Shown: positions 1 to 7,844 of the stretch, one piece after another
Layout of the letters: each line of letters starts with the position of its first letter
How positions within the stretch are numbered: position 1 is the first letter of the stretch
Source of the DNA: Sinorhizobium shofinae
Lineage (GTDB): Bacteria; Pseudomonadota; Alphaproteobacteria; Rhizobiales; Rhizobiaceae
Direction of reading: 5' to 3'
DNA length: 64,000 nt
NCBI GenBank assembly: GCA_001704765.1
Contig: MBFK01000187.1
Location: 31,294 to 95,293, forward strand
The notes under the pieces: model-generated
What the model was told of the DNA's origin: nothing
Databases searched by the model: none
What the model saw: the letters and a program-made list of their open reading frames with translations, nothing else
Made by a program: the position numbers and the translations under genes

Positions 1-555
1 CTCGGCCCCTGCCACACGAGCGATGTGCCGATCCGCAGCGACGTGACCGACGGCGTGGCGGGGCTGCCGACCCGCATCAGCCTTCGCCTGGTCGAGGCCG
101 CGACCTGCAAGCCTGTCGAGGGAGCGGACGTCGAGATATGGCATGCGGACGCGCGCGGCGTCTATTCCGGAGAGGCGGCCGCTATGTGCAATGCGGACGA
201 TGCCGAGGCTAGAAGCACGAGCTTCCTGCGTGGCCGGCAGATCAGCGATGCCAATGGCATCGTCAGCTTCCTCACCGTTTATCCCGGCTGGTATCCGAGC
301 CGCGCCGTCCATATCCACCTGCGCGTTCTTGTCGGCGACCGCGAACTGCTGGTCAGCCAGCTTCTCTTCGACGATGCGTTGAGCGATCTCGTCTATCAGG
401 GGCATCCGGATTATCGGGGGCGGCCGGTGCGCGCGACCATGAACGGCGGCGATACCGTGTTCTCCTCGAGCGATGCGGCGCGTTTCATCTTCGATTTCGA
501 AAAGCTCGACGTCGGTGTGCTGCAGGCAAGCTACACGGTCGGGATCGCGGCCTAA
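1..555 (+). CDS. Intradiol ring-cleavage dioxygenase, 3' part (5' end outside window)
   Basis: The reading frame is already open at base 1 and ends at a TAA at 555, so only the C-terminal ~184 residues are seen. The sequence matches the catalytic barrel of the catechol/protocatechuate dioxygenase family: an EIWHADARGVYSG segment carries the first tyrosine iron ligand, and GWYPSRAVHIHLRV carries the second tyrosine and the two histidines. These ligands bind non-haem Fe(III) for ortho cleavage of aromatic diols. The GTG at base 25 is inside the conserved domain (preceded by an in-frame GPCHTSD), so it is not taken as the start. Substrate is unknown; the family also holds proteins of uncertain substrate. 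The 3' end converges on the MFS gene. Confidence 0.8.
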   Translation, partial: LGPCHTSDVPIRSDVTDGVAGLPTRISLRLVEAATCKPVEGADVEIWHADARGVYSGEAAAMCNADDAEARSTSFLRGRQISDANGIVSFLTVYPGWYPSRAVHIHLRVLVGDRELLVSQLLFDDALSDLVYQGHPDYRGRPVRATMNGGDTVFSSSDAARFIFDFEKLDVGVLQASYTVGIAA

Positions 556-577
556 CTTCAGCCGATAAGCGGAGCCG

Positions 578-1788
578 TTATCGCCCCGCCGCCGGCTGCC
601 CCACCAGGTCCCGCCGTTTCGCCCACCGAACGACGATGGCAGCAAAGAGCGCCGTTGCAGCAAGGGCTGCGCCGACGCCGATGGCGAGGGCTTGACCGAT
701 GCCCCATTCCTGCATGATGCGGGCGAAGGCATAGGGCGCCAGGGCCGAGGAGAACTGCCGCGCCGCGGTCACCCAGCCGAGCCGGCTTCCATAACCTCTG
801 CGCCCGAACAGTTCGAGCGGCAGTGTGCCGCCAACAATGCTGGCGAGGCCGGAGCCGAGGCCGAACAGGACCGCAAAGAGCACCACGCCGGGAAGCCAGG
901 GGCCGGTCGCAAGTAGCAGCGCCAGAGCGAGAGCCAGCAATCCGGCGGCGATGAGCGCGAGCGTCGCCTGTGATAGCTGCCCACCGAAGACCATGTTGAG
1001 CAACCGGCTCGCGACCTGGGCGGGACCAAAGAGGGTCGAAGCGGCAAGACCTGCCGAGCCGAGGCCGAGGGCGGCCACCAGCGGCACCATGTGCGTCAGG
1101 ATCGAAGCGAGCACGAGGCCCGCGATCGCGAAGGCCGCCAACATCAGAAGGAACAATCCGCTCCGCGGCAGGCCGACCATCGGGTGCTCGTCTTCCGACG
1201 AGAAAAGAGGTTCGGCTCGACGCGGAGTGAGCGCGACGCGATAGTGTATCGGCAGGCAGACGAAGAGGTTCAAAGCGGCGAAGCTCAGATAGATCGCACG
1301 CCAGTCGTAATGCTCGTTGAGTATTCCGGTCAGCGGCCAGAAGAGCGTCGAGGCGAAGCCGGCGATCAGCGTCAGGTGTGTGATGCCGCGCGAGGCGCTC
1401 CGCCCGCCGATCTGAACGATCGCGGCGAAGGCCGTGCCGTAGAGGACGAAGGCCGAGGCCACTTCCATCGCCACCAGGGAAAGGCCGAACAGAACCGCAT
1501 TGGCGGAGAATGCGGCCGGTCTGATCTGGTCGCTCGGCGTGACCCAGATCATCGGCTACGGCACTCTTTACTACTCCTTCGCGATTGTCGCGCCGGCGAT
1601 GGCGCGGGATTTTTCCCTGCCACGCGACCAGGTGTTCGGCCTCCTGTCGCTGTCCTTGCTGATTGGCGGTTTGATCGCCCCAAAGGCCGGCGACTGGCCG
1701 ACCGCTTCGGCGCCGGCCGGCTAATGGCCGCAGGGTCGCTTGCCGCCGGGCTTGCCCTCGCGGCGGCTCGGCGCTTGTTGTTTGCTCA
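578..1788 (-). pseudogene. MFS efflux transporter broken by inversion of its N-terminal coding segment
   Basis: The minus strand starts with an ATG at 1788 that overlaps the TGA of the upstream flavoprotein (ATGA), giving MSKQQAPS, then loses its frame. From about 1515 down to 578 it encodes a clean C-terminal MFS body of about ten membrane segments, beginning NAVLFGLSLVAMEV. The missing first ~90 residues are present at 1509-1767 but on the plus strand. An unrearranged gene would read MSKQQAPS, then the inverted piece, then NAVLFGL. As it stands no full-length transporter can be made from this strand. The position behind arsR and a Cys-tailed flavoprotein suggests an arsenical or antimonial exporter (MFS exporters such as ArsK occur in such operons), but the substrate is an inference. 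Confidence 0.75.
1509..1767 (+). other. Inverted N-terminal segment of the MFS transporter gene
   Basis: Read on the plus strand this stretch encodes a typical MFS N-terminus: ENAAGLIWSLGVTQIIGYG, then YYSFAIVAPAMARDF, QVFGLLSLSLLIGG and LIAPKAGDW. After one lost base near 1696 (TGGCCG where TGGGCCG is expected) it continues in the next frame as ADRFGAGRLMAAGSLAAG. Its homologous continuation lies on the opposite strand at 578-1515. No long inverted repeat is visible at either edge (about 1500-1515 and 1760-1785), only short GC-rich similarity. It has no convincing start signal of its own, so it is probably not translated usefully. Confidence 0.75.
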
Positions 1789-3204
1789 TTCGGCGGCTTC
1801 CCTTTGCTTCGCCGGTGCCGGCGTGCCGCATCCGCATCCGGCCTTTCCCTCGGATTTCGCGGCCGCATCGGCAGCGCAGCAGGCGTCGATTTCGGCGGGG
1901 GCTGGGCCGCCGCAGCAGCCGGTCGACGCGGATGCGTCGGCAAGCGCCAGCGTTGCGCTGCAGACCCCGGTCGCGGGAAGCACCAATTCTACCTTGCGGG
2001 CGCCGACAGGATCTCCCGCAAGCTCGGCGACCACCGAGCGCACCTGCTCGTAGCCGGTCGCCATCAGGAAGGTCGGCGCACGTCCATAGGATTTCGAGCC
2101 GACGATGTAGAAGTCGGGCTCCGGATGCGATAATTGCTCGACTCCGTGCGGGGGAACCGTGCCGCAGGAATGGATGTTCGGATCGATCATCGGGGCCAGC
2201 CGGCGCGGCGACCCGACGGCAGCGTCGACATCAATGCGCAACTCGCTCAGCATCGTGAGGTCCGGGCGGAATCCAGTGGCGACGACGATGCGGTCAAAGC
2301 GGAAGCTTTGTCGTTTCCCGTTAGCCTGCGCGCTCACGTGCAGAGCGTCGTCCTCCGTGGCGATCGACCCGACCGAAAATGGCGCCAGCAATCTTAGATG
2401 GCCGCCGTCTATCGCATCCTTCGCAGCAACACCCAGCGCGCCGCGTGCCGGCAACTGATCGTTGAGGCCGCCGCCGAAGAGCCGTTCAAGCCTGTTGCCC
2501 CGCAGTGCCCAGGTGATCGAGGTGTCCGGGTGCATCTTCTTGAGTTCAAGCAGCGAGAGCACCACGTTGATTGCCGAGTGGCCGCTTCCGACGACCAGCA
2601 CCCGCTTGTCGGCATAGAGGTGCCGGTCGCGCCCCGCCACGTCGGGAATACCGTAAGTGATCCGCTCAGCCGCGGCCTTTTCGCCGGCGACCGGCAAACC
2701 GTCGACGCCGATCGGGTTGGGGCCGAACCAAGTCCCGGAGGCATCCAGTACGGCGCGTGCCGCGAGCTTCTTCTCTCCGCCGCTGACATCGGTGTAGCGC
2801 ACGACGAAAGGGACTTCTCCGCGCCCGTCATTCCCCATCTTGTCGAGACCAGACCGGGTGATCGCTTCGACTCTCGCGTTGTACTTGATGTGGCGCGCCA
2901 CGCGCGGGAGGCGGGCGAGCGGCACCAGATATTGCGAGAGGATCTCCGATCCGGTCGGCAGGAGGTCGGGGTCCGGCGCGCTCCAACCGCTTTCCTTGAG
3001 CAACTCCCGAGCGGCTCTGTCGACAATGTATTGCCAAGGCGAGAAGACGCGGACGTGGGCCCAGTTCGAGATCGCCGTGCCAGGCCCGCTGCCCGCTTCG
3101 AACACGATCGGCTGCAATCCGCGTCCGATAAGGTGGGCGGCGGCGGCAAGCCCGACGGGGCCGGCGCCGATCACAGCCACGGGCAGGTCAGGATGTTGGT
3201 TCAT
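1786..3204 (-). CDS. FAD/NAD(P)-dependent monooxygenase with Cys-rich C-terminal tail (ArsO-like)
   Basis: A 472-residue flavoprotein. An N-terminal GAGPVG dinucleotide fold binds FAD, and a second GSGHSA motif near residue 210 binds NAD(P)H, as in flavin-containing monooxygenases and the ArsO type found in ars operons. The last ~60 residues are unusual: CCGG, a second CC pair and a CGCG cluster form a metal- or metalloid-binding tail not needed for the fold. The gene is 56 bases behind arsR and overlaps the MFS start by four bases, so the three form one transcription unit. The reaction is not known. Oxidation or handling of trivalent arsenic or antimony is an inference from context and the thiol-rich tail. 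Confidence 0.8.
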   Translation of the reverse strand: MNQHPDLPVAVIGAGPVGLAAAAHLIGRGLQPIVFEAGSGPGTAISNWAHVRVFSPWQYIVDRAARELLKESGWSAPDPDLLPTGSEILSQYLVPLARLPRVARHIKYNARVEAITRSGLDKMGNDGRGEVPFVVRYTDVSGGEKKLAARAVLDASGTWFGPNPIGVDGLPVAGEKAAAERITYGIPDVAGRDRHLYADKRVLVVGSGHSAINVVLSLLELKKMHPDTSITWALRGNRLERLFGGGLNDQLPARGALGVAAKDAIDGGHLRLLAPFSVGSIATEDDALHVSAQANGKRQSFRFDRIVVATGFRPDLTMLSELRIDVDAAVGSPRRLAPMIDPNIHSCGTVPPHGVEQLSHPEPDFYIVGSKSYGRAPTFLMATGYEQVRSVVAELAGDPVGARKVELVLPATGVCSATLALADASASTGCCGGPAPAEIDACCAADAAAKSEGKAGCGCGTPAPAKQREAAE

Positions 3205-3260
3205 CGCACGTTTCCTTCGATTATTCTAGGAGATTCGAAATTAGAGGATAAAAAAGGGGC

Positions 3261-3581
3261 TTATGCTTCGGTGTTCTCCGGGTTCTCAGCGCACGCGCCA
3301 TCGGCACAGCATTCGTCGGCGAGATAGCCGATCAAGGATGCCATCGCCCCATAATCGGCGCGGCAGATGAGCGTCGTGCCGTTTCGTTCCTGCGTCACGA
3401 GGCCGGCGTCGATGAGCTTCCGGCAGTGGTGCGACAGCGTGCTTGCCGGAATGCCTAGCTTTTGCTGCAGGCCGCCCACCGGCAAGCCGCCGGTGCCCGC
3501 GCGGACCAGGGCCCGGTAGAGACGCAACCGAGTGGGATTGCCGAGGGATTCGAGCTGGGATGCGGCTAATTCGAGTTTCAT
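3261..3581 (-). CDS. arsR: ArsR-family metalloregulatory repressor
   Basis: A 106-residue winged-helix repressor. The helix-turn-helix covers about residues 33-65, with the recognition part IPASTLSHHCRKLIDAGLV, followed by a wing with QERNGTTLI. A C-terminal ECCADGAC holds three cysteines, suitable for binding As(III) or Sb(III); the usual ELCVCDL site of the E. coli type is absent, so the sensor site has moved, as in other ArsR subtypes. It is the first gene of the minus-strand unit arsR-flavoprotein-MFS. An inverted repeat 43-62 bases upstream of its start is a likely own operator. The remains of an ACR3 permease lie on the other side of this promoter. Confidence 0.88.
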   Translation of the reverse strand: MKLELAASQLESLGNPTRLRLYRALVRAGTGGLPVGGLQQKLGIPASTLSHHCRKLIDAGLVTQERNGTTLICRADYGAMASLIGYLADECCADGACAENPENTEA

Positions 3582-3623
3582 GGAAATATTGATAGCGGCC
3601 CGCTCGGCATCCGGTCAAGCAAT

Positions 3624-3643
3624 ATTTCGATGTTTCTCGAAAT
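3624..3643. promoter_or_regulatory. Probable ArsR operator
   Basis: ATTTCGA (3624-3630) and TCGAAAT (3637-3643) form a perfect 7-base inverted repeat with a 6-base spacer, in the promoter region between arsR and the ACR3 remnant. Dyads of this size upstream of arsR are the usual ArsR targets. Binding is inferred, not shown. Confidence 0.5.
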
Positions 3644-3701
3644 AGCAGAGCCAAGCGCTTCGTCAGGCACGGCGCGTGACCCGGCTTGACAATGTCCATA
3701 T

Positions 3702-3941
3702 GTCCACTTCACCGCGGCCGGCAACAATTTTGAATTGGCGATCGACGTCGCGATTGCTGCCTTCGGCCTTGCCTCGCCCGTGGCTTTCGCGGCGGTCATC
3801 GGGCCGCTCGTCGAGGTGCCGTTGCTGATCCTGCTCGTCCAGCTCGCACTCCGGCTGGGCCGGCATTACTTCGCCAAACGGCCCCCGCGGCCGCGGCTGC
3901 CGAAGCATGACCGGGTGAGCGGCCGGTTTTCGGCCGGATAG
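3702..3941 (+). pseudogene. C-terminal remnant of ACR3-type arsenite permease
   Basis: The frame from 3702 reads HFTAAGNNFELAI, the conserved stretch before the last two helices of ACR3 arsenite carriers, followed by GLASPVAFAAVIGPLVEVPL and a basic tail ending at 3941. An in-frame stop lies only a few codons before it, at about 3687, and nothing of the first ~270 residues remains. It is therefore a 3' fragment left by a deletion whose edge is near 3690-3700. It is oriented away from arsR. A short TTG-initiated peptide from 3735 could be made but would hold only the final helices. Confidence 0.75.
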
Positions 3942-4025
3942 CTCGAGTTGTAAGTATTTTCTGCACGGCCACTTAAAGCCTCGCGGATACCGTGTTCCCC
4001 GTCAGGTCGAAAGGGAGTTCGAGCC

Positions 4026-4334
4026 GTGAAAGCGCAAGGGAATATTTCGTCCGGGTCATTCGGCAGCCGCGGGAAGGTGGTGCGTTGTGCGGTTGCGGTG
4101 CTCCTGGCAGTCGCGCTCACGGGATGCTCAACCACCACGGACCGGAGCGTCAAGACCGCTTCGCTGATCAAGCAGGTCGGCTATGCGGTGCCGGGCAAGA
4201 AGCCCGCCACGAACAAGCAGATCGCCGTCACCCAGCGGGCGGTCAAACTGGTGCGCACCACCTATCTCGGCCGTGCCCCCTATATCTGCACCCCGAGCGG
4301 GTTCGGAAGGACGTCCAACTGCTTCCTGCGATAA
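4026..4334 (+). CDS. Small putative lipoprotein, unknown function
   Basis: A 102-residue protein from a GTG start, with AAAGGGAG about ten bases upstream. The N-terminus is basic, followed by a hydrophobic core and a lipobox ALTGC with the lipidated cysteine at residue 34. The mature part is short (about 69 residues), has three further cysteines in total late in the chain (CTPS and CFLR), and shows no domain I recognise. It is predicted to be anchored to a membrane facing the periplasm. It stands alone and converges on the DUF995 gene. Confidence 0.65.
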   Translation: MKAQGNISSGSFGSRGKVVRCAVAVLLAVALTGCSTTTDRSVKTASLIKQVGYAVPGKKPATNKQIAVTQRAVKLVRTTYLGRAPYICTPSGFGRTSNCFLR

Positions 4335-4338
4335 GGGC

Positions 4339-4410
4339 GGAGTTGCGCGCCGAGGCCGGGGCTCATCTGCGGAGCCGGATTGTACGTCGGCCCTGGGAAT
4401 GCGCAACTCC
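4339..4410. terminator. Convergent-gene terminator-like inverted repeat
   Basis: GGAGTTGCGC (4339-4348) and GCGCAACTCC (4401-4410) are perfect 10-base inverted arms. An inner GC-rich stem (CCGGGGCTC with GAGCCGG) lies between them. The element sits between two convergent genes. No T-run follows on either strand, so intrinsic termination is only a guess. Confidence 0.4.
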
Positions 4411-4421
4411 TACGGCGAGGG

Positions 4422-4919
4422 TTACTCGCCGATCCTGGTCTGGATCGCGCCCAGCCGGGCGCTCACATAGTTGCCGCGACGCAGCTTGGCGAATTCGTCA
4501 TTCGCCCGCGTCCGCCTATGCTTGAAAACGTACCACTCTCCGTCCGGCTCGCGCTTCTGGTAGATGACGTTGCCCCGCTTGCGGTGGCTGAAGCAGGTGG
4601 TCGCCGGAGCCGAGCCGTCCTTGGCGTGCCAATCGGCCTTGAAGCAGAGTTTCCCGGGGTCGGTGATGAACCACCGGCCGACGCCGTAGGAGGGCTTGCC
4701 GTTCTCCTTCGACCAGGCGGTGAAGCGGCGCTGCTGAACGGAAAAATAGCCGGCGCCTTCCTTCCAGATCCAGGACTTCTGCCCATAGAGCGCGTGGATT
4801 TCGCCAGCGGTCAGAGGCGTGGTCTTCGCGGTGCCCGGACGCGCCGCGGCGGTCGATGCGGCGACCCCGATGCCGCCGGCGAAGGCGGCCGCCAGGAGCA
4901 ATAGGCGGAATGTCGACAT
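4422..4919 (-). CDS. DUF995-family exported protein
   Basis: A 165-residue protein with an N-terminal signal peptide (FRLLLLAAAFAGGIGVAA, cleavage near AAARPG). The mature part contains GEIHALYGQKSWIWKEG, GVGRWFITDPGKLCFKADW and CFSHRKRG, the pattern of the DUF995 family found in rhizobia, with two cysteines that may pair. The start at 4919 is chosen over 4943 because AAGGA lies nine bases upstream. It is the last gene of the uxs operon, 32 bases after the GH26-like gene. Its function is not known. The operon suggests a role in assembly or modification of a surface polysaccharide. Confidence 0.7.
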   Translation of the reverse strand: MSTFRLLLLAAAFAGGIGVAASTAAARPGTAKTTPLTAGEIHALYGQKSWIWKEGAGYFSVQQRRFTAWSKENGKPSYGVGRWFITDPGKLCFKADWHAKDGSAPATTCFSHRKRGNVIYQKREPDGEWYVFKHRRTRANDEFAKLRRGNYVSARLGAIQTRIGE

Positions 4920-4950
4920 CTTATGGCTTCCTTCTAAAATCAACTTTCAA

Positions 4951-5892
4951 TCAATTGGTTGGTTCCTGAACGACGCGCCAGTCCGGCCTGCCATAGCCGT
5001 CCGGCCAGTCATAGATCTCACGATCGTTGAAGTAGACGACAGCGGTGAGCGCCGGGAACTCGGCGTGCCGTTTCGCTACGCTTTCGGCCCAGCTCCGCAC
5101 ATAAGAGGCGTCGCCTTCATAGCCAAGTTCGGCGACAATGATCGGCTTGCCGTAGTTCTTGACGCGCTCATAGCCCGGTATCAGTCGCTCGACGAAAGTC
5201 TGGTCGCGACCGACTTTGTCCCGATCGTATCTCTGAAGACCAAAGACCGAGAGGCCGATGATATCGACGACGTCGTCACCGGGATAAAAGGCGTCGAGCC
5301 CCTCGTTCCCTTTTGGCGACCACATGAACTTGGCGGATTTCAGATGCGCCCGGCACACCTTCACCATCCGCCTAAAGGCCGCGGCGAAATCCTTGCCCTG
5401 CCAGTGCGCCCAGGAGAACTGGTTGTCCGTCTCGTCCATTTCCTGGCCCCAGCGGATGATGACCGGGCTCTTGAGGGTGGCCGCTGTCGAACAGACCGCG
5501 GCCATGTTCTGGTCCCGCTTGCCGCCGAGGATGCTTTTAAGCAGCCCTTGCGACGACAGGCGCCATTTGGGCGACCAGGACCAGGGCTCGATCGTGATCA
5601 TCAGCGAGCGTCCGCGGGCGTGGGCGTATTCGTCGGCGATGTTCAGTGTGGTGAGATCGACGTCTTCCCAGGGCAGGAAGAGATGCTCGATCTTGGAAGC
5701 CGACGGTTCCGCGAAGTCGCCATGCGGATCGTAGGCTCCGAAGTCGATCGATTCCTTGGTGAGGATCGGCCGCTTTTGCACTGTTTCAGCCGTGTTTCCG
5801 GCAAGGCCGCCGGGCATGCTCGCCGCCAGCACGGCGCCTGAAAACATGAGGCCGGCCACTGCGAAGGCGATTGTCTTTGATGTCTTGTCCAT
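4951..5892 (-). CDS. Exported GH26-like glycoside hydrolase
   Basis: A 313-residue protein with a signal peptide (cleavage near residue 24) and a TIM-barrel of the GH26 kind. The probable acid/base glutamate is E151 in IIRWGQEMDETDNQFSW, and the probable nucleophile is E255 in PIIVAELGYEG. GH26 members cleave beta-mannans or mixed beta-glucans; here the substrate is more likely the polymer made by the preceding glycosyltransferase. The ATG at 5892 has GGAG about eight bases upstream; an open frame continues further upstream, but only as shadow sequence of the glycosyltransferase gene. It lies 107 bases after that gene in the same orientation. A lytic enzyme beside a synthase is typical of exopolysaccharide and cellulose loci. 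Confidence 0.75.
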   Translation of the reverse strand: MDKTSKTIAFAVAGLMFSGAVLAASMPGGLAGNTAETVQKRPILTKESIDFGAYDPHGDFAEPSASKIEHLFLPWEDVDLTTLNIADEYAHARGRSLMITIEPWSWSPKWRLSSQGLLKSILGGKRDQNMAAVCSTAATLKSPVIIRWGQEMDETDNQFSWAHWQGKDFAAAFRRMVKVCRAHLKSAKFMWSPKGNEGLDAFYPGDDVVDIIGLSVFGLQRYDRDKVGRDQTFVERLIPGYERVKNYGKPIIVAELGYEGDASYVRSWAESVAKRHAEFPALTAVVYFNDREIYDWPDGYGRPDWRVVQEPTN

Positions 5893-5999
5893 CCTGTGTC
5901 TCCGAATGCGGCCGCGGCACGCGTTTTCAATTCGGTTCGACTTGCCTTGGGTTGAACCGGGGTGCGGTTGTGGGATTCGTCCTTTCATCATCTGTCCCC

Positions 6000-7844
6000 T
6001 CAGTGCGGCCCGTCGGACGGAAGAAAGATCCATCGCGGCCGGAACACGGTCTTGCGCGATGTCGTGCCGCCCGCCCCGGCCACCGAGTAGCGCTCCTCGA
6101 AGAGGCGCAGATGGTCCGATCCCCAGGAGAGCGCTTCGAGGCTGTCCCTGCCGTGCTCGGCGGTGGCGATCCCTGGCAAGGTGATGAGCGACAGCAGCCC
6201 GGCCGCCATAGCCGGACGATAGAAGCGGGGTGCCGCGGCAATCCTGTTTTCCCGTCCGTGCCGGAGAACGATGACGATCAGGAGCAGGCAATAGATCGCG
6301 GCGTTCATGATCGCGAAGAGGTAGAGGCCCTTGGCCCCGCCGACATCGTCGATAAAAAGGACCGGAAGTACGGCCGCCAGTGCGAGGCCGGCATAGGGCA
6401 CGAGGACACGCAAGGGCAACGGGTCCACTTCCGACGTCCCCTTGGGGGTGACGCGGAAATCCACGAAGGATCCGCTGAGCCAGTCGCGGACTGCAGCCAA
6501 GGTCCCGGCCAGCGCCCAGGGCCAGCGGGCAAAGAGGAAGAGCATGCATTCCCAACTCAGAATTTTCGCGTCGTACGGCCGAAAAGTCCCGGTTGCCCGC
6601 CAGCGATAGGCCATCAGGATCAGAACGATCGAAAGCGGTGCGAAATGCGCCAGGAAATCGGGGTAGGTGACGGCGACGAGGCTTTCGCGTCGGGCAAGCG
6701 CAACGACCGGCATCGCGAACATCAGCGCCATGAAGAGCGCAAAAAGCGGATACCAGAGCTGCGAGAACACGAACTGAAACTTGAGGCGGAGCGGCAGCCG
6801 GCCGACGAGGCGGGGGGAGTACTGCAGGAGCAGCATGACCAGGCTGCGCGACCACTGGAATTCCTGGGTCACCAGGTCGCCGAAGGTGCGCGGCCCGTCG
6901 CCATGGGCGATGGCCTCGAGGGCATGCACGCCCCGCCAGCCGGCCGCATTCATCATCAAGGTCGTCGAATGGTCTTCCGCGAGCTCGGGACCGAGACCGC
7001 CGATCTCCTTCAGAGCTGACGTGCGCACAGCGTAATGCGAACCGATGCAAAGCGGCGCCAGACCGCCATTGTAGCCGGCCTGGAGCGAGCCGTGCATGGT
7101 CGCCTCGGCATAGAGCCTGCCGCGCGCCGCCCAGCTCGCGGCGGCGTTCCTGTCGCAGATGCTTGGCGCCGAAACGTAGCCCACCTTCGTGTCGGCGAAG
7201 GGACGCAGAATCTGGAACAGGTAGCCGGGCTCCGGAACATGGTCGGCGTCGAGCTGGGCGACGAAGTCGTAGCGCTCGTAGCCGTAGTGATCGTAGAAGA
7301 AGGCGAGGTTGCCTTCCTTGCAGCGCGTGCGCCGCGGCCAGCTGGTGCGGTGATAGTCGGCGCGCCCCTTGCGGCTCGAAACGAAGACGCCATGCCTCCG
7401 GCACCAGTCGAGCGTTTCGGGGGAGGGGTCCTCGTCGGCAAGCCAGGTGTCGTGCGGCACCTCCTGGGCAAGCATTGCCTTCAAGGTCTCGGCCACGACT
7501 GCAAAGGGTTCGGACGGCGCCTTGGTGACGACCATCGCGACACGGCTCGCAGCCGGCAGGCGCAAGGGACCGTTCGGCTTCCTGGCGTGATAGAAGACGG
7601 CGATGAAATAGCCGGGCAGGAGGGTGATCCAGGCAAGGACCGCCGTCACGGTCAGGCTTCCGAAGAGGTCCTTGTGGTGGCGTGGCTCCAGCCACCAGGC
7701 CCAGAAATAGGTGAGCGCCGCGAGCCAGATGGCCGCCCCGAAAAGATACTCGGCCCGGCGATATCCGGTCAGCAGCGGCACGAGCAGCGGCTCATCGGCT
7801 GAGTCCCCAAAGCCATTGCCGTTCCTGATCAAGGGCCGGATCAC
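6000..7844 (-). CDS. Membrane glycosyltransferase, GT2 cellulose-synthase-like
   Basis: A 614-residue inner-membrane enzyme. Two helices at residues 33-85 are followed by a GT2 catalytic domain: a first acidic motif DEDPS (137-141), QLDADH (197-202) with the metal-binding DxD, an ELAEDH general-base motif, and QEFQWSR in place of QxxRW. RVTPKGT and five or more C-terminal helices follow. The layout is that of processive beta-synthases, though no PilZ domain is present. The start overlaps the uxe stop by four bases (ATGA). Since uxs and uxe supply UDP-xylose and UDP-arabinose, a pentose-containing product is inferred. The chain length and linkage cannot be told from sequence. Confidence 0.82.
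   Translation of the reverse strand: MIRPLIRNGNGFGDSADEPLLVPLLTGYRRAEYLFGAAIWLAALTYFWAWWLEPRHHKDLFGSLTVTAVLAWITLLPGYFIAVFYHARKPNGPLRLPAASRVAMVVTKAPSEPFAVVAETLKAMLAQEVPHDTWLADEDPSPETLDWCRRHGVFVSSRKGRADYHRTSWPRRTRCKEGNLAFFYDHYGYERYDFVAQLDADHVPEPGYLFQILRPFADTKVGYVSAPSICDRNAAASWAARGRLYAEATMHGSLQAGYNGGLAPLCIGSHYAVRTSALKEIGGLGPELAEDHSTTLMMNAAGWRGVHALEAIAHGDGPRTFGDLVTQEFQWSRSLVMLLLQYSPRLVGRLPLRLKFQFVFSQLWYPLFALFMALMFAMPVVALARRESLVAVTYPDFLAHFAPLSIVLILMAYRWRATGTFRPYDAKILSWECMLFLFARWPWALAGTLAAVRDWLSGSFVDFRVTPKGTSEVDPLPLRVLVPYAGLALAAVLPVLFIDDVGGAKGLYLFAIMNAAIYCLLLIVIVLRHGRENRIAAAPRFYRPAMAAGLLSLITLPGIATAEHGRDSLEALSWGSDHLRLFEERYSVAGAGGTTSRKTVFRPRWIFLPSDGPH

Noticed and set aside
3608..3616. CATCCGGTC in the ars promoter and again at 61619-61627 as further copies of box 2
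   Set aside because: Only the 9-base core matches and the flanks do not; in GC-rich DNA this can occur by chance, so these were not counted with the three motif regions.
4951..7695. One 914-residue open frame covering the GH26-like gene and most of the glycosyltransferase on the minus strand
   Set aside because: Its first ~600 residues are an Arg/Pro-rich shadow of the glycosyltransferase frame; only the part from 5892 down is a real protein, with its own ribosome site and signal peptide.
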